Of a DNA stretch of 64,000 nt, positions 23,501 to 32,310 are shown piece after piece. This stretch comes from Bemisia tabaci (taxonomy: Eukaryota > Arthropoda > Insecta > Hemiptera > Aleyrodidae): the NCBI RefSeq assembly GCF_918797505.1, contig NC_092794.1, forward strand, positions 33,904,122 to 33,968,121, given 5' to 3'. Numbering within the stretch: position 1 is the stretch's first letter; every line of letters begins with the position of its first letter. The position numbers were made by a program, and so were the translations under genes. The notes under the pieces were generated by a model. It ran no database searches. It was not told the origin of the DNA and was given only the letters and a program-made list of their open reading frames with translations.

Positions 23501-26500
23501 CTCCGAAATCATCGCTGCCCATGATGCAGTAACCGAACTCATAGAGGCCAAATGTAGAGAGTTCGGAGAAGAGAATCCAGAACTGCCGGACGACAACTTG
23601 CTAGGTCCTGAGGCACTGGAATTCAGACGCGTGGAAGCGCAACGGGCAATGCAAGACTTCCATGATGCTGCAAATTTACAGCCCGAGCACGATTTGGCAT
23701 GGCTGGAATCGCAGCTGAACCCTGATCAGCGTAGAGTCTACGAGAATATAAAAGGAAGATTGTCTCGATACGTCACGAGTCACGAGAAAAATCCTGACGA
23801 CTACGAGGCGAAGGACCCGATGAGGAAATTCGTCTCCGGTGTTGGAGGGACTGGAAAGTCCTATTTGATAAAAGCTCTCACCCAGTGGGTCAAGCAGGAA
23901 TTGAAGAGAAAAATTGCGTTGACGGCACCTACTGGTGCAGCTGCATCCGAAATCAAAGGAGTCACAGTCCACAGGCTGCTTCAACTGCCTGTAGAGCACG
24001 GCGACAGCTTGAAATACACTCGCCTCTCCGATCATGTTCTGGAGATATTGAGAGCAGAACTGGAGGGCGTAGTTCTCATAGTCATCGATGAAATCTCCAT
24101 GGTCTCGAGTATGAATTTCATGATGATACACCTGAGACTGTCCGAGATTTACGACTGTCACGAAAAAGCTCCCTTCGGCGGCATAAATATACTAGCCGTA
24201 GGAGACTTGCTTCAGCTGAGCCCGGTGAAGGGGCGGTTCATTTTCCAGAAAATGACCGATCGAGAGTTTAAGAAGCACTTCTCCGGTGGCGTCAACATCA
24301 ACTTGTGGACGGAATATTTCAAAGACTACGACGAGCTCCTGATCAACATGCGGCAACAAAGTAACCCAGAATTCTGCCAACTGTTGGACAACGCACGTCT
24401 CGGTATTTGTACCGCTGAAAATCAAGAGACTCTTCGCAGTCGCTTGTTTTCCTTCAAGAGTTCCGATCCCGATGAGAGAGCGGATGAACTGGCATCTTTT
24501 GTTCTCAGTAAAGAAAAAGAGGGACTATGTCTCATGCCCGAAAAAGCAATGTGCAACGTTTTAAACCGAAAAGCACTCTCGAAGTTACCGGGAGAAGAGA
24601 TACATTTCGTCGCTGAAGACTCGATCGAGTGCAAACTGACGGACAAGAACAGAGCGCTCGCCAAGCTTCAAAAGTTGGAGGAAGATGCCACCCGAACAGC
24701 TGGTTTAGAAAAACTGATTGTCATCAAAGAGAACGCCAAAGTCATGCTGACAAAAAACATGGATGTTCCCACAGGCTTCGTGAATGGTACAACGGGAGCC
24801 GCACAGAATATAGTTGTCGATTCGAACAAGCGCCCCAGAGCTGTAACCTTGCGGACGGAACAAGATTCCCTGGAAATGCGGGAGCCCGAAGTGGGGAAGT
24901 TTGAACTACAGCCAGGCATATTCGTTCATAGAAAACAATTTCCTCTAAGACTCTCTTACGCAGGAACGATCCATAAAAGCCAGGCGATGTCCATGGATAC
25001 GGTCATCGCAGATATTGGAAATCGTATCTTCTGCGCCGGACAATCTTACGTTGCCCTGTCCAGGGTCAGAACCCTGGAAGGCTTACATTTGATCAACTTC
25101 GATCCAGAGAAAATCAAAGCCCACAAGGCGGCTATCGCTGAGTACAATAGACTCCGACAGATGACTCCTCACTTAAAACATCTGGTCATGCAGTACTCTA
25201 CGCACAGAAATAAACACCTCCCGGATAATCAATGGGCACCCAAAAATGCGAAGGCCCCAAACATTTACGGTAACTCTCCCACTCCCAAAAAGGGAGCGTC
25301 CGCCACTCATTGGCCAGCCTTCGTAAACAGCGATGGTGTTTCGAGCTTTGCAAACGCTAATCTACAATGCTTACTCAGCTACGAGCCTGTGCGAAATTCA
25401 TTGCGGAGCTCAAGTGGAATGACTTCTTTGCGAGCTGTCGCCAAGCAATTTCAATTTAAACAAAAAGTTTCGCTTTCCTCCGAAGGTATCCGCCAAGAAT
25501 TGGGGCATCGGTTTGTCGAGAAACAGGAGCAAAATCCTTCCCTCTTCTTGCACGCCTTGGTCGAGAGGAGTGAAACCTTGCAAGGGATGTGCAAATTCGC
25601 TTTGATAATCCAGAAAAAATGCAAGACCTGCGACACCAAGAGCGTCGACATTTTGGACGAGTACATTCTGCGATTACCACCTACGGGACAGAACAAGAAC
25701 AAGGTCACGGAATTATTAGAAAATATTCTCTCTTGGTCCCCCATTTCGAACTCAACATGCTCTACTTGCAAGAGAAACAGCGAGGTTCAGTGCTCGGAGT
25801 TGCAGAAACTGCAAGATGTACTCTTCGTAGAGATGCCACTGTGGGAAAAGAAACCTGACGGAAGGCTTGTGAAAAACACCAAATTTCGATCACCGGCGCT
25901 TCAGACGACCACTATCACAGTCGGTGGTCATCGCTACAGGTTGCATGGAGCATTATTCCATCACGGCCCGAATTTCGAAACAGGCCACTGCGATGCTCTT
26001 GTCGTGTCTGGCAGGAAATTCATATCAGCCGACGATTGTAACGTCGCTGTAGGAAGATGGCCGAAAGGGTCTGTCGATGCTCAGCTCCTCTTTTACCGCA
26101 GAGTGGACCCATCCAATATTGGTCCGAGGCAGAAAAAACCTGCTCCGGTGAAGGATGCTACGGACAAGACTGTTCCCCCAGCGCCCTCTGCTGTCGCCAA
26201 ACGAGGTGGGGAAATTCCACCGCAGACAAGATCTGACAAAACAGCTCGAAAGCGACTGAAGTTGGACGCTACAATCGCCTCAACAGAGTCCAGGAGTAAA
26301 AATGTCGCTCCGAATGCAACCACTGCCGGTCCCCTTTCGGACGCACCGAAGAGGTCCCATGCTCCTCCTCTCCTCGCCCAGAAATCGGACTTGTCTACTT
26401 TCCCAAGATTTCAAAACATGCCAGAAAATGGGAGTAAAGTGTCCTGTTACGCTAATGCAACATTACAAGCTCTGTTAAGTTTAGAACCTCTGAGGTCTGC

Positions 26501-27236
26501 TCTGATAAACTATCCCAGCCGCAGTGCGTTGAGAGACCTTGCAAATCTTTATCATACCTATCGAAGAGGATTGCTTTCTGCTTATACCGTTCGTATCGAA
26601 ACGGATGAAAAGTTCATGCTCGCTCAGCAGCAATGTGCGAGGGAATTCATGGATTACTTGATTCTCCATAACGCTGCGTTGATGGATAGTACTAAGTTCA
26701 CAGAGGTATTAGAGCTGAAATGTGCAGATTGCAGCACTGTCAGACCTATCGAGTCCACCCAATACATCCTTTCCATGCCAATACGAGGATTGCAAAGTAA
26801 TATTCAGGGACTCTACTCCGCCCTAAGCGCTTGGTCTCCGAACGATGACATCCGCTGTGAGAATATATCAGCGGATGGCCAAAGATGCTCGGGCAAATGT
26901 TTTAGCCGCACAGTCGTACGAAACCCAGGCAATGTGTTGGCCATTCAAATTCTCCGCACAACTGAAATTCAGGAAGGTATTTTCGTGAAAAATGATAGAT
27001 TCCAAGTGACAGAGCTTCCGACAAAAAATCTTACCCTCGGGGCAGATCGGTACGAATTACACGCAAATGTCCGTCACCATGGTTCGAGTATCGAGTCTGG
27101 ACACTACACAAGTGTAATTCAGACCGCTGGACAGTACGTTGAAGCGGACGATGAGAGCATAAGATCCTACGATTGGTGTAGCAATCAAGGCTGCTCTTCC
27201 GCGTATCTCTTAATTTACACCAAGCTCCAACCGTGA
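17583..27236 (+). CDS. Helitron Rep-helicase fused to two USP domains
   Basis: A 3217-aa rolling-circle transposase in one intronless frame. The start is the first ATG after the hairpin array, with an in-frame TAG 15 bases upstream (17565-17567). Residues 1-900 are basic and low-complexity with no known domain. About 925-1130 is a zinc-rich DUF6570-like region (NYCLCCERL at 926, CDWICDYCHSK near 968). About 1145-1185 is an acidic DPDEPD repeat. From about 1390 comes the Helitron_like_N/Rep region with HUH motif PHWH (H1611, H1613) and KYISKY (Y1758, Y1762). A PIF1-like helicase follows: Walker A GVGGTGKS (K2092), Walker B VIDE (D2169, E2170) and ALSRVR (R2494). USP-like domain 1 (about 2575-2835) has S2588 at the Cys position and GHC at H2802. 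USP domain 2 (about 2945-3215) has C2955, H3174 and D3189/D3190. Nicking and unwinding are family knowledge; deubiquitination is inferred. Confidence 0.93.
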   Translation: MPSKARRLKAKRKAQHAAKRSDVVFPTGTNDQDCNTLSTSLLIQGIDEKTIEKSFRKRAYDKVRKALSKCDPTEGENQPEREDDSPSCDLEGASGAKFGYVSLPEIADDNISDNGLCPHEIPLHFGHETNVNNDRTCHDSILSEKATPHLLKLTRSHSLAGEPRDSPPMICPETQVSQNLNYNCSPDLASVCLQDQLSSHPISGSYVQPQAPRASTMCDIVNVPHAPPHTESGQEHLSLEPLTPICRFMKKIRTRIGGEYRGIRVRAVPSADSLSVPADGNEEGSVVSSPPAKRPRLTNTDWYDELSQQENDFLVELSSPEISMHSEDEAVTSSHELFDCVTVASPRKKKPRLSNSESCDLLNQHENDLVVQLSGTDLSMDSGVEAVALSQDLSAQEFIESYAAEHSLSTSESESETVARNESLSIGVDSPVPTKRKRKLHFWGARKSRWYKKQYALIRKEVAKNVSEAFSSAGLLRRYNDDKNKKKRSSKQKSSSLGRKKKGRISSKGNGASMRKNAAPPPEDDLPNQNNFPPIRVGNTTAQEEVEKNIENPDSSAPRPGPVQTCSIDRIGEQPLSVSKRNHPSRLAARLSRPSTFRRNVPKARINRPIFNKTFKSFKVYSRGKLRRNVFILQSPEGMIEKNISSRLKGSQVSAAMEAETLVKWCMIHRKRLLAQFKSVHKELVSECDTRLTIARNLSKEDDCCAAILGPKQHTSFTESYFNELSYKAIPSARGPLIFDNEGVVQNVFRYWENARKSHKWPCESDVCKVNEADATNKVKKILSELSQSVVLKAIVLFIVSMNDCSNRVCVESPIKSGHTLSCRLDDGKGAPFVVLQNLGPHYPRVRSLLRQLQTLKRLLHKIDDLDFALYNGNVSELAAVAEAAKLKGGEFEVGGQKFVSEDEIQVKFQKSFKAHKKLMEDLPRNYCLCCERLMHLRSLKSVEKMKPIENQTWLEIFAYAVLTDACCDWICDYCHSKIQNNTIPPIASINQMEVPPIPPEIGCLNSFEKMFIQLVKAFQVVVKAGTVMNRKIPSAHLTSKVVGRTFHLPLPLELTLKRVLESGQTTLPNQELFILVRGLPTKNRKVWESVVNVTNVLRALQWLKKNNPLYEKVEIPKSAEELLRYLPDTETAPKSTAGRDRSTAESDPDEPDAECDPDEPDPDSGSDEPDADSDPDEPDSESDEAQPAPSEASLDTEISDDEPQNIQHGARNLSEKSVNQRAVHDSTGINAADVLAADLNVEEDLINNSTDAPQHHDSPQRSDSLNHELAREEPLLQADTSCPDADADQEVNNEPACFLEESNVSLDAGQGQIDGDEIVGAEAEETGPERPLRPGHRLNDSLPPLQNIAAMLTQRDKEDEFYAPYTIFPIYGKRENHRAKDLYQMLKIQEPSVNSRSAKLDAMCFPDLFPDGKNYFQVDREVQVDFTNFVHAKLFHRQPQFRKNTQYLFYLLNQATMRELAAGIYQVLNVVHGNMTASEFLKKMEAGEFSKDLTSVFSRVRNTEEYWKKPHSEILSMIETYGPPTFFLTLAPADYDDKDLEAYLKELDGDEKNTKQAAGLIAGDVGPVCRYYHQKLSAMLAFLAEPGGGPLGVIEHFVWRREYQTRGAPHWHTLLWVKDAPVLGKSSSEEVAKFIQDHITCEIPDKKTFPTLHAKVTKYQQHHCNNYCKRKKTYKNGVKTVCRFDFPRAARSTFELRDAPTAIAGRRNLVKNSRLYDLPRANGAERINDYNPATMLVWVGNMDLQYVGDKAAIIGKYISKYQTKAETSHMTDVFDSIASVEDVNRSLWNYGLRSLANRECGAFEAADTLMSIPLYRTDPDTTFKWVDTSILRSRRVKPKKEIEKMDPNDVDVFCPSIIDTHYPNRPCEMNDVCLYDYAKYWDIVKSRPIREPLPTFYPYGQKYVRKRKRPHIIQHYRCDPKQKPEQYFYSLLLLFKPWRRIGALKGQYDTYTEAFDAEKHTLQEAMKYHEKVSEIIAAHDAVTELIEAKCREFGEENPELPDDNLLGPEALEFRRVEAQRAMQDFHDAANLQPEHDLAWLESQLNPDQRRVYENIKGRLSRYVTSHEKNPDDYEAKDPMRKFVSGVGGTGKSYLIKALTQWVKQELKRKIALTAPTGAAASEIKGVTVHRLLQLPVEHGDSLKYTRLSDHVLEILRAELEGVVLIVIDEISMVSSMNFMMIHLRLSEIYDCHEKAPFGGINILAVGDLLQLSPVKGRFIFQKMTDREFKKHFSGGVNINLWTEYFKDYDELLINMRQQSNPEFCQLLDNARLGICTAENQETLRSRLFSFKSSDPDERADELASFVLSKEKEGLCLMPEKAMCNVLNRKALSKLPGEEIHFVAEDSIECKLTDKNRALAKLQKLEEDATRTAGLEKLIVIKENAKVMLTKNMDVPTGFVNGTTGAAQNIVVDSNKRPRAVTLRTEQDSLEMREPEVGKFELQPGIFVHRKQFPLRLSYAGTIHKSQAMSMDTVIADIGNRIFCAGQSYVALSRVRTLEGLHLINFDPEKIKAHKAAIAEYNRLRQMTPHLKHLVMQYSTHRNKHLPDNQWAPKNAKAPNIYGNSPTPKKGASATHWPAFVNSDGVSSFANANLQCLLSYEPVRNSLRSSSGMTSLRAVAKQFQFKQKVSLSSEGIRQELGHRFVEKQEQNPSLFLHALVERSETLQGMCKFALIIQKKCKTCDTKSVDILDEYILRLPPTGQNKNKVTELLENILSWSPISNSTCSTCKRNSEVQCSELQKLQDVLFVEMPLWEKKPDGRLVKNTKFRSPALQTTTITVGGHRYRLHGALFHHGPNFETGHCDALVVSGRKFISADDCNVAVGRWPKGSVDAQLLFYRRVDPSNIGPRQKKPAPVKDATDKTVPPAPSAVAKRGGEIPPQTRSDKTARKRLKLDATIASTESRSKNVAPNATTAGPLSDAPKRSHAPPLLAQKSDLSTFPRFQNMPENGSKVSCYANATLQALLSLEPLRSALINYPSRSALRDLANLYHTYRRGLLSAYTVRIETDEKFMLAQQQCAREFMDYLILHNAALMDSTKFTEVLELKCADCSTVRPIESTQYILSMPIRGLQSNIQGLYSALSAWSPNDDIRCENISADGQRCSGKCFSRTVVRNPGNVLAIQILRTTEIQEGIFVKNDRFQVTELPTKNLTLGADRYELHANVRHHGSSIESGHYTSVIQTAGQYVEADDESIRSYDWCSNQGCSSAYLLIYTKLQP
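25303..26090 (+). other. USP-like domain 1, catalytic Cys replaced by Ser
   Basis: Within the Helitron protein, residues about 2575-2835 keep the USP layout. The N-terminal box reads VSSFANANLQCLL against the family's TCYMNSxLQCL, placing Ser (S2588) at the nucleophile. Two CxxC pairs (KCKTC and STCSTC) mark the usual zinc-binding finger. The C-terminal box is FHHGPNFETGHC, with His (H2802) kept but the aromatic after GH replaced by Cys, and ADD at D2817-D2818 is kept. This predicts a pseudoprotease that may still bind ubiquitin. It is clearly homologous to domain 2, sharing LSWSP/LSAWSP, VKN-(T/D)-(K/R)-F, RY-LH and HHG. Confidence 0.75.
26404..27230 (+). other. USP domain 2, catalytic triad retained
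   Basis: Residues about 2945-3215 carry VSCYANATLQALLS (C2955), a zinc-finger pair of Cys motifs (KCADC and the Cys cluster from IRCEN to KCFS), VRHHGSSIESGHYTSV (H3174) and YVEADDESI (D3189/D3190). These match the Cys, His and Asp boxes of peptidase family C19. The domain ends two residues short of the stop, so it forms the protein's C-terminus. A Pro/Ala/Lys-rich linker of about 100 residues separates it from domain 1. Confidence 0.82.
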
Positions 27237-27377
27237 GGGAGAAGTATGAGAAAGAAAAGTTTGTAGCATCGGAGTAATTGAATGTTGGGAAAAAACCGAA
27301 AGATTGCATCCCTATAGTCTTATCAACCCAATTACATACTAATCCGTTTAACACAGACTTCCTCTCAATTACCATGG

Positions 27378-27383
27378 AATAAA
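27378..27383 (+). promoter_or_regulatory. Candidate polyadenylation signal of the Helitron gene
   Basis: AATAAA lies about 140 bases after the stop codon at 27234-27236. Further hexamers at 27783 and 27812 fall within the downstream repeats, so the cleavage site is uncertain. Confidence 0.4.
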
Positions 27384-27432
27384 GTCGCAGTTACGGAGAA
27401 AGGACTGGCAAAAGAAAAAAGAAACCAATTCT

Positions 27433-27890
27433 GGAAAGCAGCCGCAAACAGACCGAAAGCTGCTTTCATTTGCCTTTTTTCTGAGAAAGTTCAAGAAAAC
27501 TTTCACTGTTAGTTCTTAAAATGGACAAAAAGAATTATCCATAAACTGTCTTGTCCAATGGTAGTCGGTGAGGATAGGAGCAACTATAAGGGGAGATGAG
27601 GAGGTTGCTTAAATTTTTTTTATGACACTGAAACTTACACGCATCAAAGTAGTGACTAAGTAAAAAAGTCTGGAAAGTAGCTGCAAGACGAGAACTTGTT
27701 ACTTTTGCCAGACATCTTTCAATGATGCTTCTTTTTTACAAGGTCTCATAGCAAAGGTTACAAGAAAAAAAATTGTACCACTAATAAAAAACGGACAAAG
27801 GAAATCATCTGAATAAATCTTGTGTCTAAAATTGATTGGCGAGGATAGGAGCGACTATAAGGGGAGATGAGGAGGTCGCTTTAAGAAATC
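27433..27890 (+). repeat. Two 271-bp direct repeats with a conserved hairpin
   Basis: Two diverged copies start with CTGGAAAG(C/T)AGC(C/T)GCAA at about 27434 and 27671. Each ends in a far better conserved core starting GAGGATAGGAGC at 27570 and 27841, exactly 271 bases apart. The core has AGCAAC...GTTGCT in copy 1 and AGCGAC...GTCGCT in copy 2, flanking the same purine-rich loop TATAAGGGGAGATGAGGAG. The A-T to G-C exchange keeps the stem. It may be a Helitron 3' structural element, but no CTRR terminus follows at the expected spacing, so the 3' end is not called. Confidence 0.65.
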
Positions 27891-28289
27891 CACCCAAAAA
27901 CGACCTGATATAAACTACAAAAACCCTCAAAAACATTTTTCGGGCAAAAAATCCGGTCGAGGAAATTGACGTGTCACTTCCTTTTAATTAAGTATAAGAT
28001 AGGCAAAAACCTTTGATGAATTCCCAAAGTCCACTAAGAATAATCTATCAAAAATGTCCAAAAACTTACTCGAAAGGAAAAAATTAAAATGAAAAATACA
28101 AATAGTCCAGTCAATCTAGCTTTTTACCTCGGACAAATTAGCACAAACTTTTCCTTTGATATATAGGGTCTCTAGGTACCCAATAAGACAGAAAAAAAAG
28201 TTTACCAAAAAATTCCACCGGGAAAGTGGTCAAATCGCAGTTTTTCAAAATGGCGGCTTACGGCAATTTTCAAAGAGGACGTACATACG

Positions 28290-31000
28290 GATTTCCCTTT
28301 ATAACTCAAAAATAATGCGTCAAACCAAAAAAATTTGGCATTAGTTTGAAAGATCATAAAATTTTGATTAAGAATCATATACAAAACTTAGGCTTTTCTT
28401 ATTTTTTTCTTTCCGAATTTTAATATTTAAAAACAACAACCGGCAAAATCTGCTGAAAATTCACGATTTCTCGCGTTCTTGACCAATTTTAGGTCAAAAT
28501 AATTAATTTAAGGTTAAAAACAACGGCACCACTGAAAAGTACGCTAAATTTTACATAAGTTTACCCATTCATTTTACCTTTTCATCTTATATGACCTCAT
28601 TGTGAGACGAATCATTCAAAAGCATGAAGTCAATATTCAACTACAAATTCAGCTGTTTTTTTCCGTTTCCAGCGCTTTTGATCAATTATTTTTCGACAAA
28701 AGTATAACTTATATATACTTTTTAGAAAGGTAATGAAATTTGCAAGACAAATAACACCCTGGTTTTCATTTAAATTTTACAACATGTACCTGAAAAGCGT
28801 ATTTAAGGGAATTACGCTAAAAACTGATTTCTCTAGAAATTTCAGAATTTCAACGATTTTCGGCTTTTTGACAGCTGGAAACTGAGGATCTGATTCAACG
28901 ACGCTAATCATCGTTTAGAGCATAAAATTTCCAACAAATTGCATACCTGAAATTACTGGTTTGAATTTTTTAAAGAGGGTTAGATATGGCGTTAAAGTTG
29001 TCTATTGGAAAATCCGGCTGCTCGGTTACGAACCACTTTCTTAACATATACTCAAAATTTTTAAGTTTAGTAATTTTTGTTTGAAGTAAATTTTATGGTA
29101 CCAATGTAATAGCACATGGAAGTTAAAAAAATGTCCATGAATAAATTTTTTTAAGGTATTTAAGTGTACTTAGAAGCCAATTTTTGAGACGGTGAAAATT
29201 TACAAATTATTGAATAATAAGGCTTTTTCTCAGGTTTTTGTGGTTTTTCATGGCTGGAAACATTTTTTTTCATCAAACCATGGTAATCATCAAAAAGCTG
29301 ATAAAATTTTATGTAAGAAATGTACCTTTATTTGAATTTTGGCGTCTCTCGTGAAAATGCGGAGGCAATGTTGAAAAAAATTGCAATTGGCCCGAAAAAA
29401 ATTTTCCCGCGATTTTTCTTATTTTTTACGTGTTAAAAGGAGTTTAAGAAAAAAAACAAGGTAAGAAATGAAAAGTTCATAAAATTTTCTATAACATAGG
29501 GCTAGTGAAGTTTGCCGTAAAGTCTTTTTGAGGGGTCCTAGCACTGAATTTTGGTTTAAAAAAAGTTAAAAAAAAATTGATGAAATTTAATGTTTTAGTT
29601 ATTTTTGAGATTTTATCGCTTTAAAATGAGCTTTAAAGTTAAAATGAATGATGTAACTGAAAAGTACGTTAAATTTTGGTCTAGAAAAGTGTGTTCAACA
29701 TCCTTTCAAGTAATTATATTTGCCGGTAGGATAATTTCTTCTGGGATCAAAACTGACGCTTTTCTGAAAAAAGTCAATTTTTAGCTCCATTTTTCTAATT
29801 TTTAAGCATTTTAGAGGGGTCTGATCAAAAAATCACTGTAACCACGTGAAAGTACATAAAATTTACAATAAGATTAGGTACCTTGTTTCAAAAATTTCGA
29901 TATTTTTTGTGTTTGACACGGCTTTATTTAAAATTGTCAAAAATGGCAATATTTACAGAAAGTTGATTTTCTATGCTAAGCACCATCCCTTTATTGGATT
30001 GGGTTGTATAATGAAGGCAGCTCGGGGAGCGGGTCTTTTTGCGTTGGAGGAATCAATACTAAAACTAATAATTATAATAAATTCAATACAACATTGAAAG
30101 TTTGGAACCTTTGGGCGGTCAACTCTAGCGAAAGCGCAAATAAGGATTAAAACGCGAGTACAGGTACGCGGGAAGGGGATGTCAACAGGGGAGACGGGTA
30201 GCACCTGTGCTTTAGGTGACGTAACACGCAAAAGGATGCGATACATTAAGGTGCAGCTGCAAGAAAATGGGCTTGTTATGCTCAAATCTTTGCGAAAATT
30301 GTCGGGAGGTAGGATGCCAAAATACCGAGGAAGAAGCTTCCTTTAGCGGCGATGAGTCGGATATTGAATAAAAGTATTTTAGAGACAAAAATATTAAAAA
30401 TCATTTTATACAAAAAGTTAAAGGGAATAAATTAATCAAGTAAAGAAATTAGGAAATGTAAGTAAATAATAAGAAAAGTAATAAAAACATGAACCTTCAA
30501 TTACCCTCGGAATCTTGTCAGCCGAATACACGACAATTTATACAATCAAATATTCTTTAGCTTGCCATAGACCAAATAAAAATTTAGTTGATATTTTATT
30601 TCATTACTCACCTTTATATTTCTCAATTTGTGTCAATTAAATATTCGACGTTACTGAAAAAATTGCATTTTCACATTTATATCCTCAATTTGGGGGGGGG
30701 GGGGGGGGGCTTGAAGGACAAGGCGCATAAGTGCAGTTTTCGCTATTTCGACAAAAACGTGTTAAAAGTTTATAAATTATATGAACCCTCATGGCGGAGA
30801 GAAAGTTCCAACTCACATGTTGATGCTTAAAAATTGGATTTTATCAGTGAATTCTTCACAGAATTTATTTCAAACCTAGATTTAGTTGAAGTCACTAATA
30901 TGTCGATTTTTTCGAAAACTGCACTTATGCGCCTTTTCCTTAAGCCTCTCAATTACTTTTTTACCCTTTCTTATTAACTTTTTATGTCATCAAACCGAAA
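28290..31000. other. AT-rich interior of the TIR element
   Basis: No gene is supported. Frames of 80-104 codons (for example 29971-30285, minus) lack any motif. A run of about 20 G lies at 30691-30710. A GC-richer block at 30100-30300 contains TGACGTAA, but nothing around it makes a promoter call safe. Confidence 0.4.
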
Positions 31001-31029
31001 CCGACAAACTTTGGTAAAAATACCGGGTA

Positions 31030-31525
31030 ATACTAAGTTTCTTGAAAATAAGTCGATAAACAGGTATGTTACAAATTAAGGCCGCCATCTTTTTTCCGCC
31101 ATCTTCTTGCCGACATCTTGAATTTTGATTTTGACTACAATTAATATCAAATTCAAAATGTACAGGTCAAAATACCAGGGTATACTGAGTTTCATGAAAA
31201 TCCGGCGATAAACAAGTAGTTTCCAAATTATGGGCGCCATCTTTAATTTTTAAAAATTATGGCCACCACCTTCTTCCCGCCATCTTTGATTTCAATTCTG
31301 GTTAGAACCAACACCGAATTCAAATTCTCTAGGTCAAAATACAGGGTTTTACTAAGTTTCATGCAAATCAGTCGATAAACAGGTATCTAACAAATTACTG
31401 CCGCCATCTTCTTTTCCGCCATCTTGAATTTTGATTCAGACTGAAAGTAACGTCAAATTCGAATTTCCTAGGTCGATATACTGGGATACACCAAATTTCA
31501 TGAAAATCTGCCGACAAATAGATGT
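31030..31525 (+). repeat. Four degenerate ~150-bp tandem repeats
   Basis: (A/G)AGTTTCATGAAAATC...CGATAAACAGG words recur at about 31038, 31189, 31352 and 31492, alternating with CCGCCATCTTGAATTTTGA words. The order and wording resemble a diverged relative of the ~130-bp repeats at 11.2-12.0 and 52.4-55.2 kb. A C run (31590-31606) follows. Confidence 0.6.
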
Positions 31526-32310
31526 TTTGCAGTTTTTTTCTTAGAATCTTTAACTGCGATAGTCTAAACGGTGAACGAATCAGATAAGCCCCCCCCCCCC
31601 CCCCCGGGTCCACCATCCCTCTAAGTGCTTCTCCCTTTACTATGTACCATGGCTATCAAATTAATAACAAAATTTATTTCAAAAATAGTCGAATATTCGG
31701 GAAAAAGGTTCACACTGATCGAAATTCCAGCCAAAATTTACAAAAAGTAAAAAATGTCAAATTTGACACCATTCCATAAAGGCCCTATAAAGGTCTTTAA
31801 CCTTCAGTTAAATTTTGATGTAATATGTGTTTTCAAAAGAAAATTTCATGCTCTTTCCAATGGTACCAACAGTTTTGAGAGAAAAAATTCTTCCATTGCT
31901 GTATCTTAAAAGTTACAAACCAAACTTGAAATTTCAAGAAAATTCTAGTCTTTTTTTTCGGTGTCTGACCTCGTAGCTCGGCACCAACAAGTCAAAATTA
32001 AAAAAACTAATATATATTCGTAAGCAAAATTTTATACTCTAAAAAAACGACAGGAATGATTTTTTTCACTGGATGCACTAGAATCACGCAAAATCGGGAA
32101 AACGGTGACGAAGTCAACAATCAATTTATCCGTTATTTCAGACGGCCGCCATTTTGTCATACGCAATTTTGACTGTGTTCCCGAGGGGGGCTAATGGTAA
32201 ACTTTTTTTTGGGGGCTCTAGACATGTTTTGGAGCGCTTTAAAACACAAGAGAAGTTTGTGCTAATTTGTCCGAGGTTAGACCCTTTTTTTGGCTAGATT
32301 GACTGGACTA

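Noticed and set aside
17719..27375. Some forty frames of 60-160 codons overlapping the Helitron gene
   Set aside because: They are shadows in other frames of a long coding sequence with clear domains; none has its own motif.
27236..27912. Helitron 3' end (CTRR after a hairpin)
   Set aside because: CTAAG occurs near 27656 but lacks a hairpin at the usual 10-12 bases; the conserved 271-bp repeat hairpins are not followed by CTRR, so no end is called.
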